Assembly: GCA_025558095.1 (NCBI GenBank)
Contig: JAIVFI010000022.1
Span: forward strand, 186,001 to 250,000
Direction of reading: 5' to 3'
From: Hyaloraphidium curvatum
Lineage: Eukaryota; Monoblepharomycota; Hyaloraphidiomycetes; Hyaloraphidiales; Hyaloraphidiaceae
DNA: 64,000 bases
In this document: in pieces, positions 1-10,089 of the stretch
Layout: each line of letters starts with the position of its first letter
Position numbering within the stretch: position 1 is the first letter of the stretch
Program-made: the position numbers and the translations under genes
The notes under the pieces: model-generated
Seen by the model: the letters and a program-made list of their open reading frames with translations, nothing else
Database searches by the model: none
What the model was told of the DNA's origin: nothing

Positions 1-818
1 ACGGCGGCGTCGCGGACGGTGCGCATGCGCCGGAGGGCTTCCAGTTCGGACGTGTAGATCAGGGCCCGGTGCGCAGGGTCGTAGACCGGCGTGTCGGTCG
101 GGTAAACGACGATGCTGCGGAGAGCGATGCCGGGGATGGAGTCGATGATCTGGCGGAAAGCTTCGGGAACGCCCCAGAGGGCCGTCATGCTGCGAACCAC
201 GTGGTCCGGCAGGGGCAGGTGAGGCCCCTGGTACTCGTGCCAGCAGGCTTCCCAATCGACGCTCAACCTCAGGTTGCGGATGCCTTGGTGCAGGCCGGCG
301 GCGAGCGTCCACAGGCCCCTCCACGAGTCGCGGGCGCAGACGATGTCGACGTCGAGGACGTTGGGCGGCACGGCGAGCTCCCCGAGGCGGTCTCCCGTGC
401 CGTCCTCGCACTGCAGGCACAGGCGGACCAGGCTGCGGGCCCGCGCGATCGCATCCGTCAGGTGGAGCGCGCTGGCCGCCGTGAAGCCCGCCGAGAGCTC
501 CACAAGATGCGGCGCCGCGAGCTGCACCAGGCGCGCGCGCCGCCGGTCGAGCCCGGTGACGCCGAGCCGCGTGAGCTGCAGCCGCCGCACCCACGCAGCG
601 GGCTGGCCGCGGATGAGGAAGTCGAGCTGGGACGGGGCGGGGTCGCGCACGTCGCGGTGGAGCACGGGGAGCACAAGCGGGAGAAGTCGGCCGCACGTGC
701 GGCCGAGCCGCGACAGGGCCTTCGGGTCCCCGCGGGGCTTGGCTACGAACTCGGCCATCAAAGTGATGAGCTCGGGAGGCAGGTCAGAGAGTGCAGGGGC
801 GGGCTCCGGGGCGGACAT
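1..818 (-). CDS. F-box-like protein, runs off the left edge
   Basis: Open reading frame on the minus strand from ATG at 818 to base 1 with no stop, so the C-terminus is missing. The N-terminus (about residues 8-50) reads SDLPPELITLMAEFV followed by ALSRLGRTCGRLLPLVLPVL, the helix pattern of an F-box (LPPEL..., then an R-x-C-R-x-hydrophobic helix). The rest is leucine-rich with irregular L-x-L-x-x-L spacing, as in fungal F-box proteins whose C-terminal part binds substrate. By family analogy it would be an SCF ubiquitin-ligase adaptor contacting Skp1. No introns are needed in the visible 272 codons. The window holds at least three other F-box-like genes. The F-box is divergent, so an orphan LRR protein is the alternative. 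Confidence 0.6.
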   Translation of the reverse strand, partial: MSAPEPAPALSDLPPELITLMAEFVAKPRGDPKALSRLGRTCGRLLPLVLPVLHRDVRDPAPSQLDFLIRGQPAAWVRRLQLTRLGVTGLDRRRARLVQLAAPHLVELSAGFTAASALHLTDAIARARSLVRLCLQCEDGTGDRLGELAVPPNVLDVDIVCARDSWRGLWTLAAGLHQGIRNLRLSVDWEACWHEYQGPHLPLPDHVVRSMTALWGVPEAFRQIIDSIPGIALRSIVVYPTDTPVYDPAHRALIYTSELEALRRMRTVRDAA

Positions 819-989
819 TGTGCGCGGGTTTGTGGTGACGTGGCAGAGAATCACCAGTGGTTGCAAACAAGTCAAGAGATTGGCCGCCCCAATCACACGC
901 ATGCAATGGCACGAGACGTCGCCTCCTGTACAGGATCTCGTCATCGGCCCTGCGTGATCCGTCCCGCGAAGAGGCGGGTTTCGCCTCAG

Positions 990-1574
990 TCAGCACCTCA
1001 GCTCCTCCCTGATCTGGGCGATCTGCCTCCCCCCGAACCGCGCCTCCGCCTCCCGCGCCACGACGCTCCTCGTTTTCATCCTGTCGACGTACAGCACCCC
1101 GTCGAGGTGGTCCACCTCGTGCTGCAGGATCCGCGCCGGCCACCCCGACGCGCGCCACGCGACCGGGTTGCCGTCCGCGTCCGCGCCCGCGACTTCAACC
1201 TCGAGCGCGCGCTCCACCAGCGCCGCGTAGCCGGGCACTGAAAGACAGCCCTCGAAGAACACTGCAGTCGCGTCCCCGATCTTCGTCAGCACGGGGTTCA
1301 CCACCACCCGCGTGCCGGTCTCCACCCGGCCCCTCTCCTCCCTCTCCGCCGGCGTCAACCGCGCCATCCTTTTCTCCGTGTCCTCGACAACAATGACCCG
1401 CCACGGCTCGCCGATCTGCGGCGCGGCGATGCCGACACCCGGCGCGGCGCGCAGCGATTCGAGCATCCGCGAGACGAGCGCGCGGAGACCGGGGGTGCCG
1501 AGCATCGAGGCGGGGACGGGGCGCGCGGGGGCGCGGAGGACGGGGTCGCCGGCGACGACGATGGGGTCGGGCAT
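990..1574 (-). CDS. Peptide deformylase
   Basis: 194-residue, intronless, ATG at 1574, TGA at 990. All three metal-enzyme motifs are present in order: GVGIAAPQIG (about residue 46), EGCLSVPG (about 111) and QHEVDHLDG (about 158), giving the Cys and two His metal ligands and the catalytic Glu. It removes the formyl group from N-terminal formyl-methionine, which in a eukaryote means organelle-made proteins. The length fits the family's single domain. No long targeting peptide precedes the domain at this start, and there is no in-frame upstream Met close by, so targeting would have to be cryptic. Many fungi lack this enzyme, so its presence is a mild phylogenetic hint. The downstream neighbour on the same strand is the F-box-like gene. 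Confidence 0.93.
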   Translation of the reverse strand: MPDPIVVAGDPVLRAPARPVPASMLGTPGLRALVSRMLESLRAAPGVGIAAPQIGEPWRVIVVEDTEKRMARLTPAEREERGRVETGTRVVVNPVLTKIGDATAVFFEGCLSVPGYAALVERALEVEVAGADADGNPVAWRASGWPARILQHEVDHLDGVLYVDRMKTRSVVAREAEARFGGRQIAQIREELRC

Positions 1575-1663
1575 CGCGGGTGGCGGGGAAGCGGGATGGG
1601 AGCACCCTCGGGGTGTGCAAACTCTGGGACGAGCGTGCCAAAGGCAGCATCCAGCCGTCAGGC

Positions 1664-3147
1664 TCACGAGCCCGGGCACACCGACTCGATCGTGAAGCTC
1701 ACCCCCGCCCCCCTGAGCACGCTCCACAGCGCCACCGACAGCGTCACGGTGGTCACCAAGAGCGTCTTTGCGAGCCCCCAGGTCACCACGATCCCCACGA
1801 AGGTCGCCCGCAGGTTGTCCGCGGCGCACAGGGACGTCAGCAGGACGACGTGTTCCCGAAGCTCTGCGGCAGCGGGCTGCCCGTGCACCCTTGCGGCCTC
1901 GGCGAGCATGGCCTGGAGCGCGGTGCGCGCATCGAGGTAGAGTGACCGGACGTCGTCGATCTGGTCGTTGGCGGCGGGAAGCTGCGCGAGGTCGACGCAG
2001 AGCTGGGCAAGGCTGATGAAGAGCCACAGGACGATCCAAAAGGGGATGCAGGAGCCCACGGCGACGTTGGCCGCGGCGCAAGCGGTCAGGACGAGGGGGC
2101 CGGCGACGGAATTCACCGTCGTGAAGGTGTTGTACGATATCGCGCTGACGGCCCGCGACGCCCGCCACCGCGATTCGTACGCCGTGTGCAGGGTGACGTA
2201 GAGCTCAGTGGTCCAGCTGTCCCCGACGGGCATGCCGTCCGCGAGGGCCGCGCGCGCGCGGGCGAGGAGTCGTGGAGGGCCAACCCGCTCGCGCGGCGGT
2301 AGATCCGGGTGCAGAGGCGCACGTCCGCGGGACTGAGCCGTGCAACGCGGATGAAGACGCCGAAGATGCTGAACGCAGCAACGGTGCAGACAAAGCACGT
2401 GCCCAGCAGTATGCCGTACCATCGTGACCAGAAGGCCGGGCCGAAGCGGACCAAGGGAGTCCACAAACAAAAGAACATGCCCGCAAGGCAGGCAGCTTGG
2501 AAAAAGCCGGGCCGGACGATACGGTCCCACAACGCCATGTTGAGGAGCCCGGAGCAGCAGGCACGGCACGTGCACTGCCGATCCCCCGGCACGTGTTCCA
2601 CGAGCTTCGATTGCGTCCCCGGGTCGCAGAGATCCAGCCACCGGCACATCTGCGAGAGGTTTGCTGCGAGAGCAGGTGCGTGACGTCTGGCCATGGCCTG
2701 CAACTTGCCAACCATGTACAAGACAATGGACATCGCCGTCAGGAAATGTAGGGCGATTGAGGCGACCCCGGTGGCCATCTGCCGGGTACTGAAGGTTCCA
2801 TCGTTGAGCGGAAATATCGTGGTGGCCGTTGCAATCTCCATGACGGCCGTGGCAACGATGCCAACTGTCACCATCGCGGGAATGGAGCCGGCGGCGCCGA
2901 GGACGCGCACGAGGCCCGCCAGCGCGCCCAGGCCCGCATCCTCCAGCCGCCTGACCACGTCGGACGGCGAGAGGAGGCCGCGCTCCGAGCCAGGGAACGC
3001 CTCGGGGTCGCCGCAACTTTTGGAGACATCGCCGCCGGCGAGGGAGCGCGGGAATGGGGCGGGCCCGTCCGCGGGCGCGGGGAAGGGGAAGACGGCCAGC
3101 AGATCCGCATCGTCCAGAAAATCGGGAAAGGCGTCGGTGGCCGCCAT
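1664..3147 (-). pseudogene. Seven-helix membrane protein, group 2, frameshifted
   Basis: Start ATG at 3147, stop at 1664, about 494 codons once one indel is allowed. The N-terminal half (acidic head with DLLAVFP, then TM helices and the loop motif CTCRACCSGLLN) is in one frame. The C-terminal half, from TELYVTLHTAYESRW to FTIESVCPGS, is in another. The frame changes inside a (CG)n run at 2248-2262: two extra bases or one missing base would restore it. No GT-AG intron explains the switch. It is paralogous to 15276-15851 and 19944-20859 (group 2) and more distantly to the copies at 5759, 7830 and 13371. The ending RGAGVSFTIESVC matches the family tail consensus. Function unknown. It could be a living gene with a sequencing error in the CG run, or a recent pseudogene. 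Confidence 0.7.
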
Positions 3148-4367
3148 GGCGAGGCGGGCGGAGGCAGTTCGACCGCTACGGGCGGCAGTGAAGAATCTTC
3201 GAAGAATCCATCAGGAAATCCTTCGAGTCCATCCAGAGACATCCCGAATCACCTCGAGGCTCCCAGATGCTCGAGATGCTACCAGAATCCGAGAAGACAA
3301 ATCTGGTGACATCCAGATGCAGCTCTTGGAGAGCACTTCATCCAGATGCCCCCCTGGGACATGCCTCCGTTTGAGATGTCGCCAGGGTCCGCGGTCCGGA
3401 TACAGATGCTGCCGCAGGCGGCGCCGGAGGTCTCGATGCTCCCGGACTCGTACAGCCATACCAGTGTTGAAACCCGTGTATTCAGCTCCACCTGGCACGT
3501 ACACTCGATGCCAACTTGTTCTATAGCCACTCCCCATCGCCTCGGCAGGCCGCGCTGTCGCCGTTGGTCGCCGTCCGCCCAGGAGCCGAACACTGAGGTC
3601 GCGGTTCGGGTCAGCAGATGAGCAAACGAGAACCCGGCGCCACGTACCTGATGATGCTGGCGACTATGAGCGAGCCTGCGGGGAAGGGAAGGAGGGAGCG
3701 GTGCGGATCAGCGAAGAGGGGACGGCGCAAGGCACCCACCCGGAGAGCTCCCCAAGACGAGGACCTGAGGGGGGAGAAGAGGAAACACGTGTCAGAAGCA
3801 CGCTTAAGCGAGGTCAGTAGCGGCGGGAGCGGCGGACATGCAGCGAGTGCGAGGAACTCGGGAACGGTTCGGCAGCAGTACCGGCGCGCCGGGGTCCCCG
3901 CCACGCGACGGATCACGGCAGCGAAATTAAGAGCGCGGAAGACGCGTTGCCGTGGGCGGCCCGGCGCGGAGACTCGGTCGAGGTTGCCCGGTCGATGCCT
4001 GAATTCTGTGTCGGTGGGGTTGATCACTCGATCTGATCACGCTCGGACCTTTCGCCGACGGAAGTGGCACAACGAGATCTTGGCTGAACAAATACAAGTA
4101 CAGTGCTTGCTCCTATTTCTACTGGGTGTCGTCTTCCTCCTCGCCGGCCTCGATCCGGGCCTGCCTCTCTGCGGCCTCCAGCTTCTCCACATCTTCAGCT
4201 CCGACGTTAGCCCACCTCCCGCGCGTTATCGCCTTGCGGCTTATGGCCTCCGCGAAGACGATGGCCGAGATGATGTCGAGGGCTTGCTTGATGATCGGCT
4301 TGGCATTTCCCCATCAAGTCGAGCTAATTGTTTCCGGGCCCGTCAGATGGCCAAGGGGATGTGACGA
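3148..4367. other. Gene-poor stretch between two accessory genes
   Basis: Divergent intergenic region. 3200-3360 is rich in short imperfect repeats of the type ATCCAGATG/CATCCAGA. No reading frame here has convincing protein character except a short minus-strand frame at 4119-4306, discussed in the findings. A 248-codon plus-strand open frame at 3618-4364 looks like a GC artefact. Confidence 0.4.
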
Positions 4368-5095
4368 ATGGACAAGGCCGAGGTCATCCTGCGACGCCAG
4401 GAGTTCGGGTCCGGCAAGATCTCCCGCAAACGCGGCTTCGGGGCCAAGTGCAAACACATCTCCATCTCGACGAACGCGCGCTTGACGGACGCCATCAGAA
4501 ACTACTTGGACGACAAGGTCCGCGGCTTTTCGGGCAGGCGAAAGAAGAAGAAGCGACCGAAGCTTCAGCGGCCGGAGGTGAGCCCAAAAGATCGGTTTGC
4601 AATGCTCTGATATACTCACAACGCGCTCCAGGTGGTGCCATATCGAACGCTGCACCTGGTTCGCGAGGATGCCGGGACTTTGGTCAAGGACACGCTCCAC
4701 GTCACGGACATGTTTTCATGGCGCTCGGCGCCAAGACTGCGTGCTCTTCCGGACTCCACGACGCCAGGGCATGGAGCTGGGCTCCACCGAGCTGTGCGTC
4801 GGCCGCATGGAGCTGCTCTTCAATGGCGACTTCGAGGACACCGCCGGCGTGGTTCGGACTTTGCACTTCGTGGCGTTGCGCCGCCACACCGTCCTCCGCG
4901 ACCGGACTCTGGAGGCTGCAAAGAGACTACTCGACGTCGGGCTTGATGGTGGTGGAGCTCAGCGCGGTCGTTCGGAGCGCGTATTTGATCCCCGACTTCG
5001 CGGTGCCCGTGGACAAGCAGGGCCGGCAAACTGCCTTCTATCTTGCGAGGCACATCGACTACGATATGTTCAAGCTTATTCCAGATGCCAAATAG
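4368..5095 (+). pseudogene. Degraded transposon-like coding remnant
   Basis: The reading frame opens at ATG 4368 and runs to 4580, then a plausible GTGAGC...CAG intron (about 4581-4632) leads into VVPYRTLHLVREDAGTLVKD. After that, protein-like sequence continues only by changing frame twice: near 4712 (into CVGRMELLFNGDFEDTAGV) and near 4930 (into GLMVVELSAVVRSAYLIPDF), ending at TAG 5093-5095. The pattern of a length-variable linker, a basic patch and a final FYLARHIDYDMFKLIP-like end recalls the region C-terminal to the transposase core in fungal Plavaka/CACTA-type elements. That is recollection, not a search. No inverted terminal repeats were found. It could also be an unknown host gene with more introns. 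Confidence 0.35.
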
Positions 5096-5531
5096 AGCTT
5101 TGCTATTGTCTCGGCCCAGTCGGAGCGAAGACTCGGGAGCCCGACGGCGCGCCCCGTCTGCACCGGCACTTCACGCGCCGCGGAGTGCTTCCACCCGAAG
5201 GCGAACGATGTCGAAAGACGTGTACTAGGCCGGCAAGCTCGACGACTCGTCCGTGTTGTCTGCAGGACGCGGTGGTGGGCCGCCGAATGCTCCGCCCGCC
5301 AAGTCCGCGCCCCGCGACATCGCGCACGACCCAGAAGACAGTGCGCGCTCCTGGCCCCCCTCTGGTAGCATCTAGGTGGCCTGGAAGAACGGGTGGCCCT
5401 CTTCTGGACGCGTTGGGATGGTCACAATTGATACAGAAGCTTTGGGATGCCAGCAGATGCCGAGACCAGTTTCCTGATGTCAGCCCGCGCGCTTCCGAGC
5501 CAAGGTCTCGTCGCGCAGACGACTTCCCGCG
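5096..5531. other. Intergenic stretch, nothing recognised
   Basis: Lies between the transposon-like remnant and the promoter block of the first intact seven-helix gene. Open frames here are short and lack protein character on both strands. Confidence 0.4.
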
Positions 5532-5758
5532 CCATCCGATCTCTAGAACCCGGCGACATCTCGGATTCGAAAGATGAAAGATGGTCGAACAAACTGCTTA
5601 TCCTGGTTCGTGGATCCATGGGACCCTGCCTGCCTGCGGGACAATGTCGCTCGAGAGGAAGCTGCCTGGCTGGCTGGGCGTCGGCCGAAGTGCCGAAGTT
5701 CGTTTGAACGGCAAGCCTGGACGACGGATCGGCACGAGGGCCCGCAGACCGCAGAGCC
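5532..5758 (+). promoter_or_regulatory. Conserved upstream block of the seven-helix gene
   Basis: The 12-mer CATCCGATCTCT starts this block at 5532 and occurs at the same place before the copies at 7830 and (minus strand) 15016. The stretch from about 5560 to the ATG at 5759 is nearly identical to the one before the 15016 copy. Conservation of non-coding sequence next to the start suggests the promoter/5' UTR was duplicated with the gene. A TATA box is not obvious. Confidence 0.5.
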
Positions 5759-7412
5759 ATGTCGCAGGAAGAGGACGCAGCGAAACCCGACGCGTCGTGC
5801 GGCCCGGAGACCCGCGCCCGGCGGCAGTTCCAACCGTTCACGCCTGAGGAGCTGGCCGCGCTCCTGCCGCTGAAGCCGCCCCCGCCGCCGCCGGCATTCT
5901 TCCCGGGCGACGACGATGCCTCGGACGACATCGAGAAGCTGTTGCGGCCACCGGATCCCGCTGCGGACGCGCGGGCGGCAGACCCCGGCCTGCGCGTTTT
6001 GGCACCCTTCCCGGGCCTCGCACTGTTCACGCGGATCCAGGGGTCTCTGGTGCCCTTGACTGCCTTCAGCGTGCCAATGTTTTGGCTGTGCGCGGCGGGC
6101 GTCGCCGCCGGTCTCGCGGTCGCTCTGGTGTTCCTCGCCCCGGCCGGGATCGCCCGCCAGAACCTGGCGATCGGGTTCGTATTCCCGGTCGTGCACATGC
6201 TCCTGGGAGGGGTTTTCAACGCCCAGTTGGCAGTTGGTCGCGGATTTACCTGGCAGGCGGCGCTGTGCTGGCCTCGGTCGCGCACACTCGTGCAGGCCAG
6301 ACTCGCGTTCGCCCGGGCCGGGTTTTTCGCCGACCGCTTGGCAGGGTTCCATCGGTGGATCGCCCTCTCCGGGGCAGGGTCAGGCGATGATGAAGCTCCT
6401 GGCGATTGCGAACCGGATTTCGTGCGCCATCTTGACAGGGACCCCATGTGCCCGTGTCCCCGGAAATCTTGTTCCGGGACCCTGCCACGAAATGCGCTTA
6501 CCCAGCGCGTGCTCCTGGTCGGTTCCCACACCCTACTATTCATGTTCTGCTTCCTCAGCATCCTTTGGACCCCCATCGTCACGCTCGCCGGCGGCACCTG
6601 GTCCAACGCGTGGTCGGGCACGGTGGTGACCCTGGGCCTCTGTGCCACGGTACCGCTCGTCCTCTGTCGTTTTCCCCTCCTCGTGGTGACATCCTCCGGC
6701 ATGCTCGCCACCTCGCGGCTTCGCCACCGTGCCATTGCCCTGTGTTTGGAATGCACCCTGCGAAGCTGCGCGGACGTGCTGCGTGGAGGCCCGGGTATGG
6801 ACGGTGCGGACGAGTACGCCCAGCTCGGCCCCCGTATCTGGGGGCAGGTGCGTGCCAGCGTCAGCCTCGTCAGTCTCCAGCCGAGAAACATCGCCCGTAG
6901 CATTCCCCTGCTCCTGGTCTACGGCGTGGCCAACGCAGTGAGTCCAAAATGACCGCACCGCCGGCGGGCCTTCCTGACCGCGCGGCCCATTGCAGATGGT
7001 CGGCCGCTGCGTTCCGGCATGGATCGTCGTCTACCTGGCCTGGTACCTCCTCACCCTCTTCCACGAGCTCTGGGTCGCCACCTTGATCAACGCCGAAGCC
7101 ACCGACTCGGCGTCGCAGTACGCCGCGGCCGCCTCGACCCTGAAGCGGCTGCTCCTCGCCGCGCACCCCGCATCCGGTCCCACGGCACCCTCAGGTGCCG
7201 TGGACCACGTGCGGGCGCACGCGGCGGCGCTGGAGACGCTGGCCGGTTCGGCGGCCGAGGGGGGGCGCAAGGCCAGGATCCTGGGGTTCGAGATCACGTT
7301 CGGGAGCATTCGGACGCTGTACGCCACGATCGCCACGGTCGCTTTCGCGGTGTGGGGGTTGCTCCGGGGCCTGGGCGTGGGCGTGCAAATGGAGAGCTTC
7401 TGCGGTGTCTGA
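5759..7412 (+). CDS. Seven-helix membrane protein, group 1, copy 1 (intact)
   Basis: Two exons, 5759-6937 and 6996-7412, with a GTGAGT...TTGCAG intron; 531 residues, closing exactly in frame. A cytosolic-looking acidic head (about residues 1-95) carries a poly-proline run (LKPPPPPPAFFPGD). Hydrophobic helices lie near 98-127, 136-157, 250-280, 285-312, 375-393, 397-420 and 495-520. The loop before helix 3 has a cysteine cluster, MCPCPRKSCSG, shared with paralogs. The tail ends RGLGVGVQMESFCGV. The intron sits between helices 5 and 6 in all three group 1 copies. I do not recognise the family. Seven helices with a long cytosolic N-terminus are reminiscent of gustatory-receptor-like proteins, but their hallmark TM7 motif is absent. 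A receptor or channel role is only a guess. Confidence 0.75.
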
Positions 7413-7628
7413 AGCGGTGTTTCGGTACAGAGCTCTGACATATGGTGATGTTCAGCTTCGCAGGCTCATTCTAGAATGGGTTCAAAGGATTTGCCAGCAG
7501 TTCGGAAGTGCCCAGTTAATCGAGCGATGCGTCAATGGCTGCGATGGCGACGCGGGCGGGAGTGAGCGGTCCGACCGCGCGCAGCGGGCGGCAACGTAAG
7601 TGCGTGCCTTGTCGTACGACTTCCCCGG

Positions 7629-7829
7629 ACATCCGATCTCTCGAAACCGCAACATCTCGGGTTCCCAAAAGGCCGGATATGATGTCATAATCCCTTGGTT
7701 CGCTGATGGACGTGCAGAACTGCGGGACATTGCTCGAAGCGGCGGGCTGTCGAGGCTGGCTGGAGGAAGCACCAATTGAGGAGAAAGCTTGGTGTTGGCC
7801 CGGCACGAGGGCCCGCGGACTGCCGAACC
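7629..7829 (+). promoter_or_regulatory. Conserved upstream block of copy 2
   Basis: Begins with CATCCGATCTCT, followed about 18 bases later by a CATCTCGGxTTC-like segment, in the same order and roughly the same distance from the ATG as in the blocks at 5532 and 15216. More diverged than the other two, so what remains shared is the best candidate for functional sites. The rest of 7413-7628 shows nothing recognisable. Confidence 0.45.
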
Positions 7830-9486
7830 ATGTCGCTTGAAGAAGACGCAGCGAAGCCCGACGCTTCGGGCGGCCCGGACGCCCGAGGCCAGCGGCACTT
7901 CCAGCCCCTCATGGCGGACGAGATGGCCGCGCTCCTGCCGCTGAAGCCGCCCCCGCCGCCTCCTTCCTTCTTTGCGGAACGCGGCGACGATGCCTCGGAC
8001 GATCTCGAGAAGCTCCTGCGGCCGCCGGACACCGCAGCCGGCGCGCGGGCGGCGGACCCCGGCCTCGGCGTCCTGGCGCCCTTCCCGGGCCTGGAACTGT
8101 TCACCCGCGCACAAGCTGCTGTCATGTCGTTCTTTGCTTTGTTCATCGTGCCGATCCTCTGGTCGTGCGCGGCCGGCGTCGCTGCCAGTCTCGGGGTCGC
8201 CCTGGTCTTCCTCCTCCCGGACGGGACCCCGCCGCAAAGCCTGGCCGTCGGGTTCATTTTCCCCGTCGCGCATATCCTGCTGGCCGGTTTTCTGAACGCG
8301 CAGGTATTCGTCGCCATTGGATTTCCTTGGGCAGCGGCGCTGTTCTGGCCCTGCTCGCGGGACCTGGTGCCGACAAAACTAGCGTTCGCCCAGGGCCCGT
8401 TGTTCGCCGACAGGTTGGCAGGCTTCCATCGGTGGATCGCTCTTTCCGGCGCTGGACTCGTCGACAATGAGGCAACGACCTCCGATTACCCACGGGATCT
8501 TTTGCGCCATTTTGACGGGGACCCCATGTGCCCGTGCGCCAGAACATCCTGCTCAGGGACCCTGCCGCGAAGTGCGCTGACCCAACGCGTGCTTTTGGTC
8601 GTTTCACATACCTCTTTCTTCATGTTTTGCTACTTCACCATCCTTTGGACCCCCATCGTCACCCTTGCCAGCGACACCTGGTCCAACGCGTGGTCGGGCG
8701 CAATTGTGGCCCTGACCTTGTGTGCCACGGCCGCACTGGCCCTCTGCCGCGTACCGCATCTCACGGTGACCAGTTCCGTCATCCTGGCGACCTCGCGCCT
8801 GCGCCACCGCGCCATCGCGCTGTGCCTGGAATGCACCCTGCGCAGTTGCGCCGACGTGCTTCGGGGTGGCCCTGGGATCGACGGCGCGGACGAGTACGCG
8901 CTGCTCGGCACACGGCTGTGGGAGCAGGTGCGCGCCAACGTCGGCTACGCCAGCATCCACCCCAGGAACATCGCACGGCTCATGCCGCCGCTGCTTCTCT
9001 ACGGGGTCGTGAATGCGGTGGGTCCCAACGGCCTCGCTGATGGGCCTCGGTAACCTCACGCACAATCAGATCGTTGGCCGCTGCGTGCCGGCCTGGATCG
9101 TCGTCTACCTGGCCTGGTACCTCCTCACCCTGTTCCAGGAGCTCTGGGTCGCCGCCCTGACCAACGCCGAGGCCGCTGACTCGGCGTCACAGTACGCCGA
9201 AGCTGCTTCGGCGCTCAAGCAGCTTCTCCTCGCCGCGCACCCCGCAACCGGCCCCACGGCAGCCCCGGCCGCCGTCGAGCACGTGCGCGCGCATGCGGCA
9301 GAGCTGGAGACGCTGGCGGGGTCGGCGGCAGACGGGGGACGCAAGGCCAGGATCCTCGGGTTTGAGATCACTTTCGGGAGCATACGCACGTTGTATGCCA
9401 CGATCGCCACGGTGGCGTTCGCGGTATGGGGGCTGCTTCGGGGGCTCGGCGTGGACGTGCAGATGGAGAGCTTCTGCGGTGTTTGA
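7830..9486 (+). CDS. Seven-helix membrane protein, group 1, copy 2 (intact)
   Basis: Exons 7830-9017 and 9070-9486 (GTGGGT...CAG intron of 52 bases), 534 residues. The start was chosen because MSLEEDAAKPDAS aligns with MSQEEDAAKPDAS of copy 1; an in-frame ATG at 7776 would add 18 unconserved residues. The helix layout matches copy 1, including the poly-proline head, the loop motif MCPCARTSCSG and the tail VDVQMESFCGV. Head-to-tail with copy 1, 417 bases downstream, so a tandem duplicate. Its 3' end faces the BTB gene at 10090-10752. Function unknown. Codon use and GC content look like those of the neighbours, so no sign of recent transfer. Confidence 0.75.
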
Positions 9487-10089
9487 AAGGGAGTGCCGAG
9501 ACGTTGCCCCGAAGACCAAAGCGATAGTTCGGTGGAACGCTGGAGTAGTCGGTGTTCGCCAACATCAAACTGTTTTCAGCTTTGCACTGGCAACCATTCC
9601 GAAGCATCCACTTCAATAGTCTGTGATCGAAGACCCACAGCTGTTCCAGAAGGATTTCGATGCCTGCATCGGAAGCGCGCTGGGCGAGATGAAGAAAATC
9701 TGGGGCATCACGGCAAGGACAATAACCAACTAAGGCTTTCGAGAGTACTTATTGTGCATTGACGTGAGTGAACACGGCCGGGCTAGAGCTTGGAACCAGC
9801 CGGGGGCTTAGGCACCTCGAAAAGTCCACGTATTCGCGGCAGATCTGCTTTCCCAGCTCACAACGTGCTCTTCCAGCGCCGCGGCCGCTCGCACGAGCAC
9901 GGCGTCCAACCTTAACAATTCCACCGATACATTCCTCCCCGTACCCCGTTCCCATCCCGCACCTCAACCCCCCTCCACCACCGGCCGGACACGCCGACTG
10001 CACCGTCACCACGGTCCCGAACGATCGGCGTGGACGCACGGATGGAGAGGCTCAGCCGTGACATTTCTCGTATTCCTTCTGCGACAATC
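9487..10089. other. Intergenic stretch between convergent genes
   Basis: Holds 3' flanking sequence of the seven-helix gene and of the BTB gene. A 36-codon protein-like frame (9622-9733, ending at TAA) has no visible start or partner exon. Nothing else is recognised. Confidence 0.35.

Noticed and set aside
69-1241. 390-codon plus-strand open frame
   Set aside because: It is antisense to the F-box-like gene and the deformylase, with Arg/Pro/Gly-rich composition typical of shadow frames in GC-rich DNA.
3618-4364. 248-codon plus-strand open frame
   Set aside because: Basic, low-complexity composition, no motif, no splice logic; overlaps a better minus-strand peptide. Kept only as a note.
5759-9486. 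Rhodopsin-type GPCR or insect gustatory receptor assignment
   Set aside because: No DRY, NPxxY or retinal lysine, and the gustatory TM7 TYxxxxxQF motif is absent. Only the helix count agrees.
9622-9733. Protein-like 36-codon frame (DPQLFQKDFDACIGSALGEM)
   Set aside because: It resembles a C-terminal exon but no upstream exon or start was found; the similarity to peroxidase ends is too weak.
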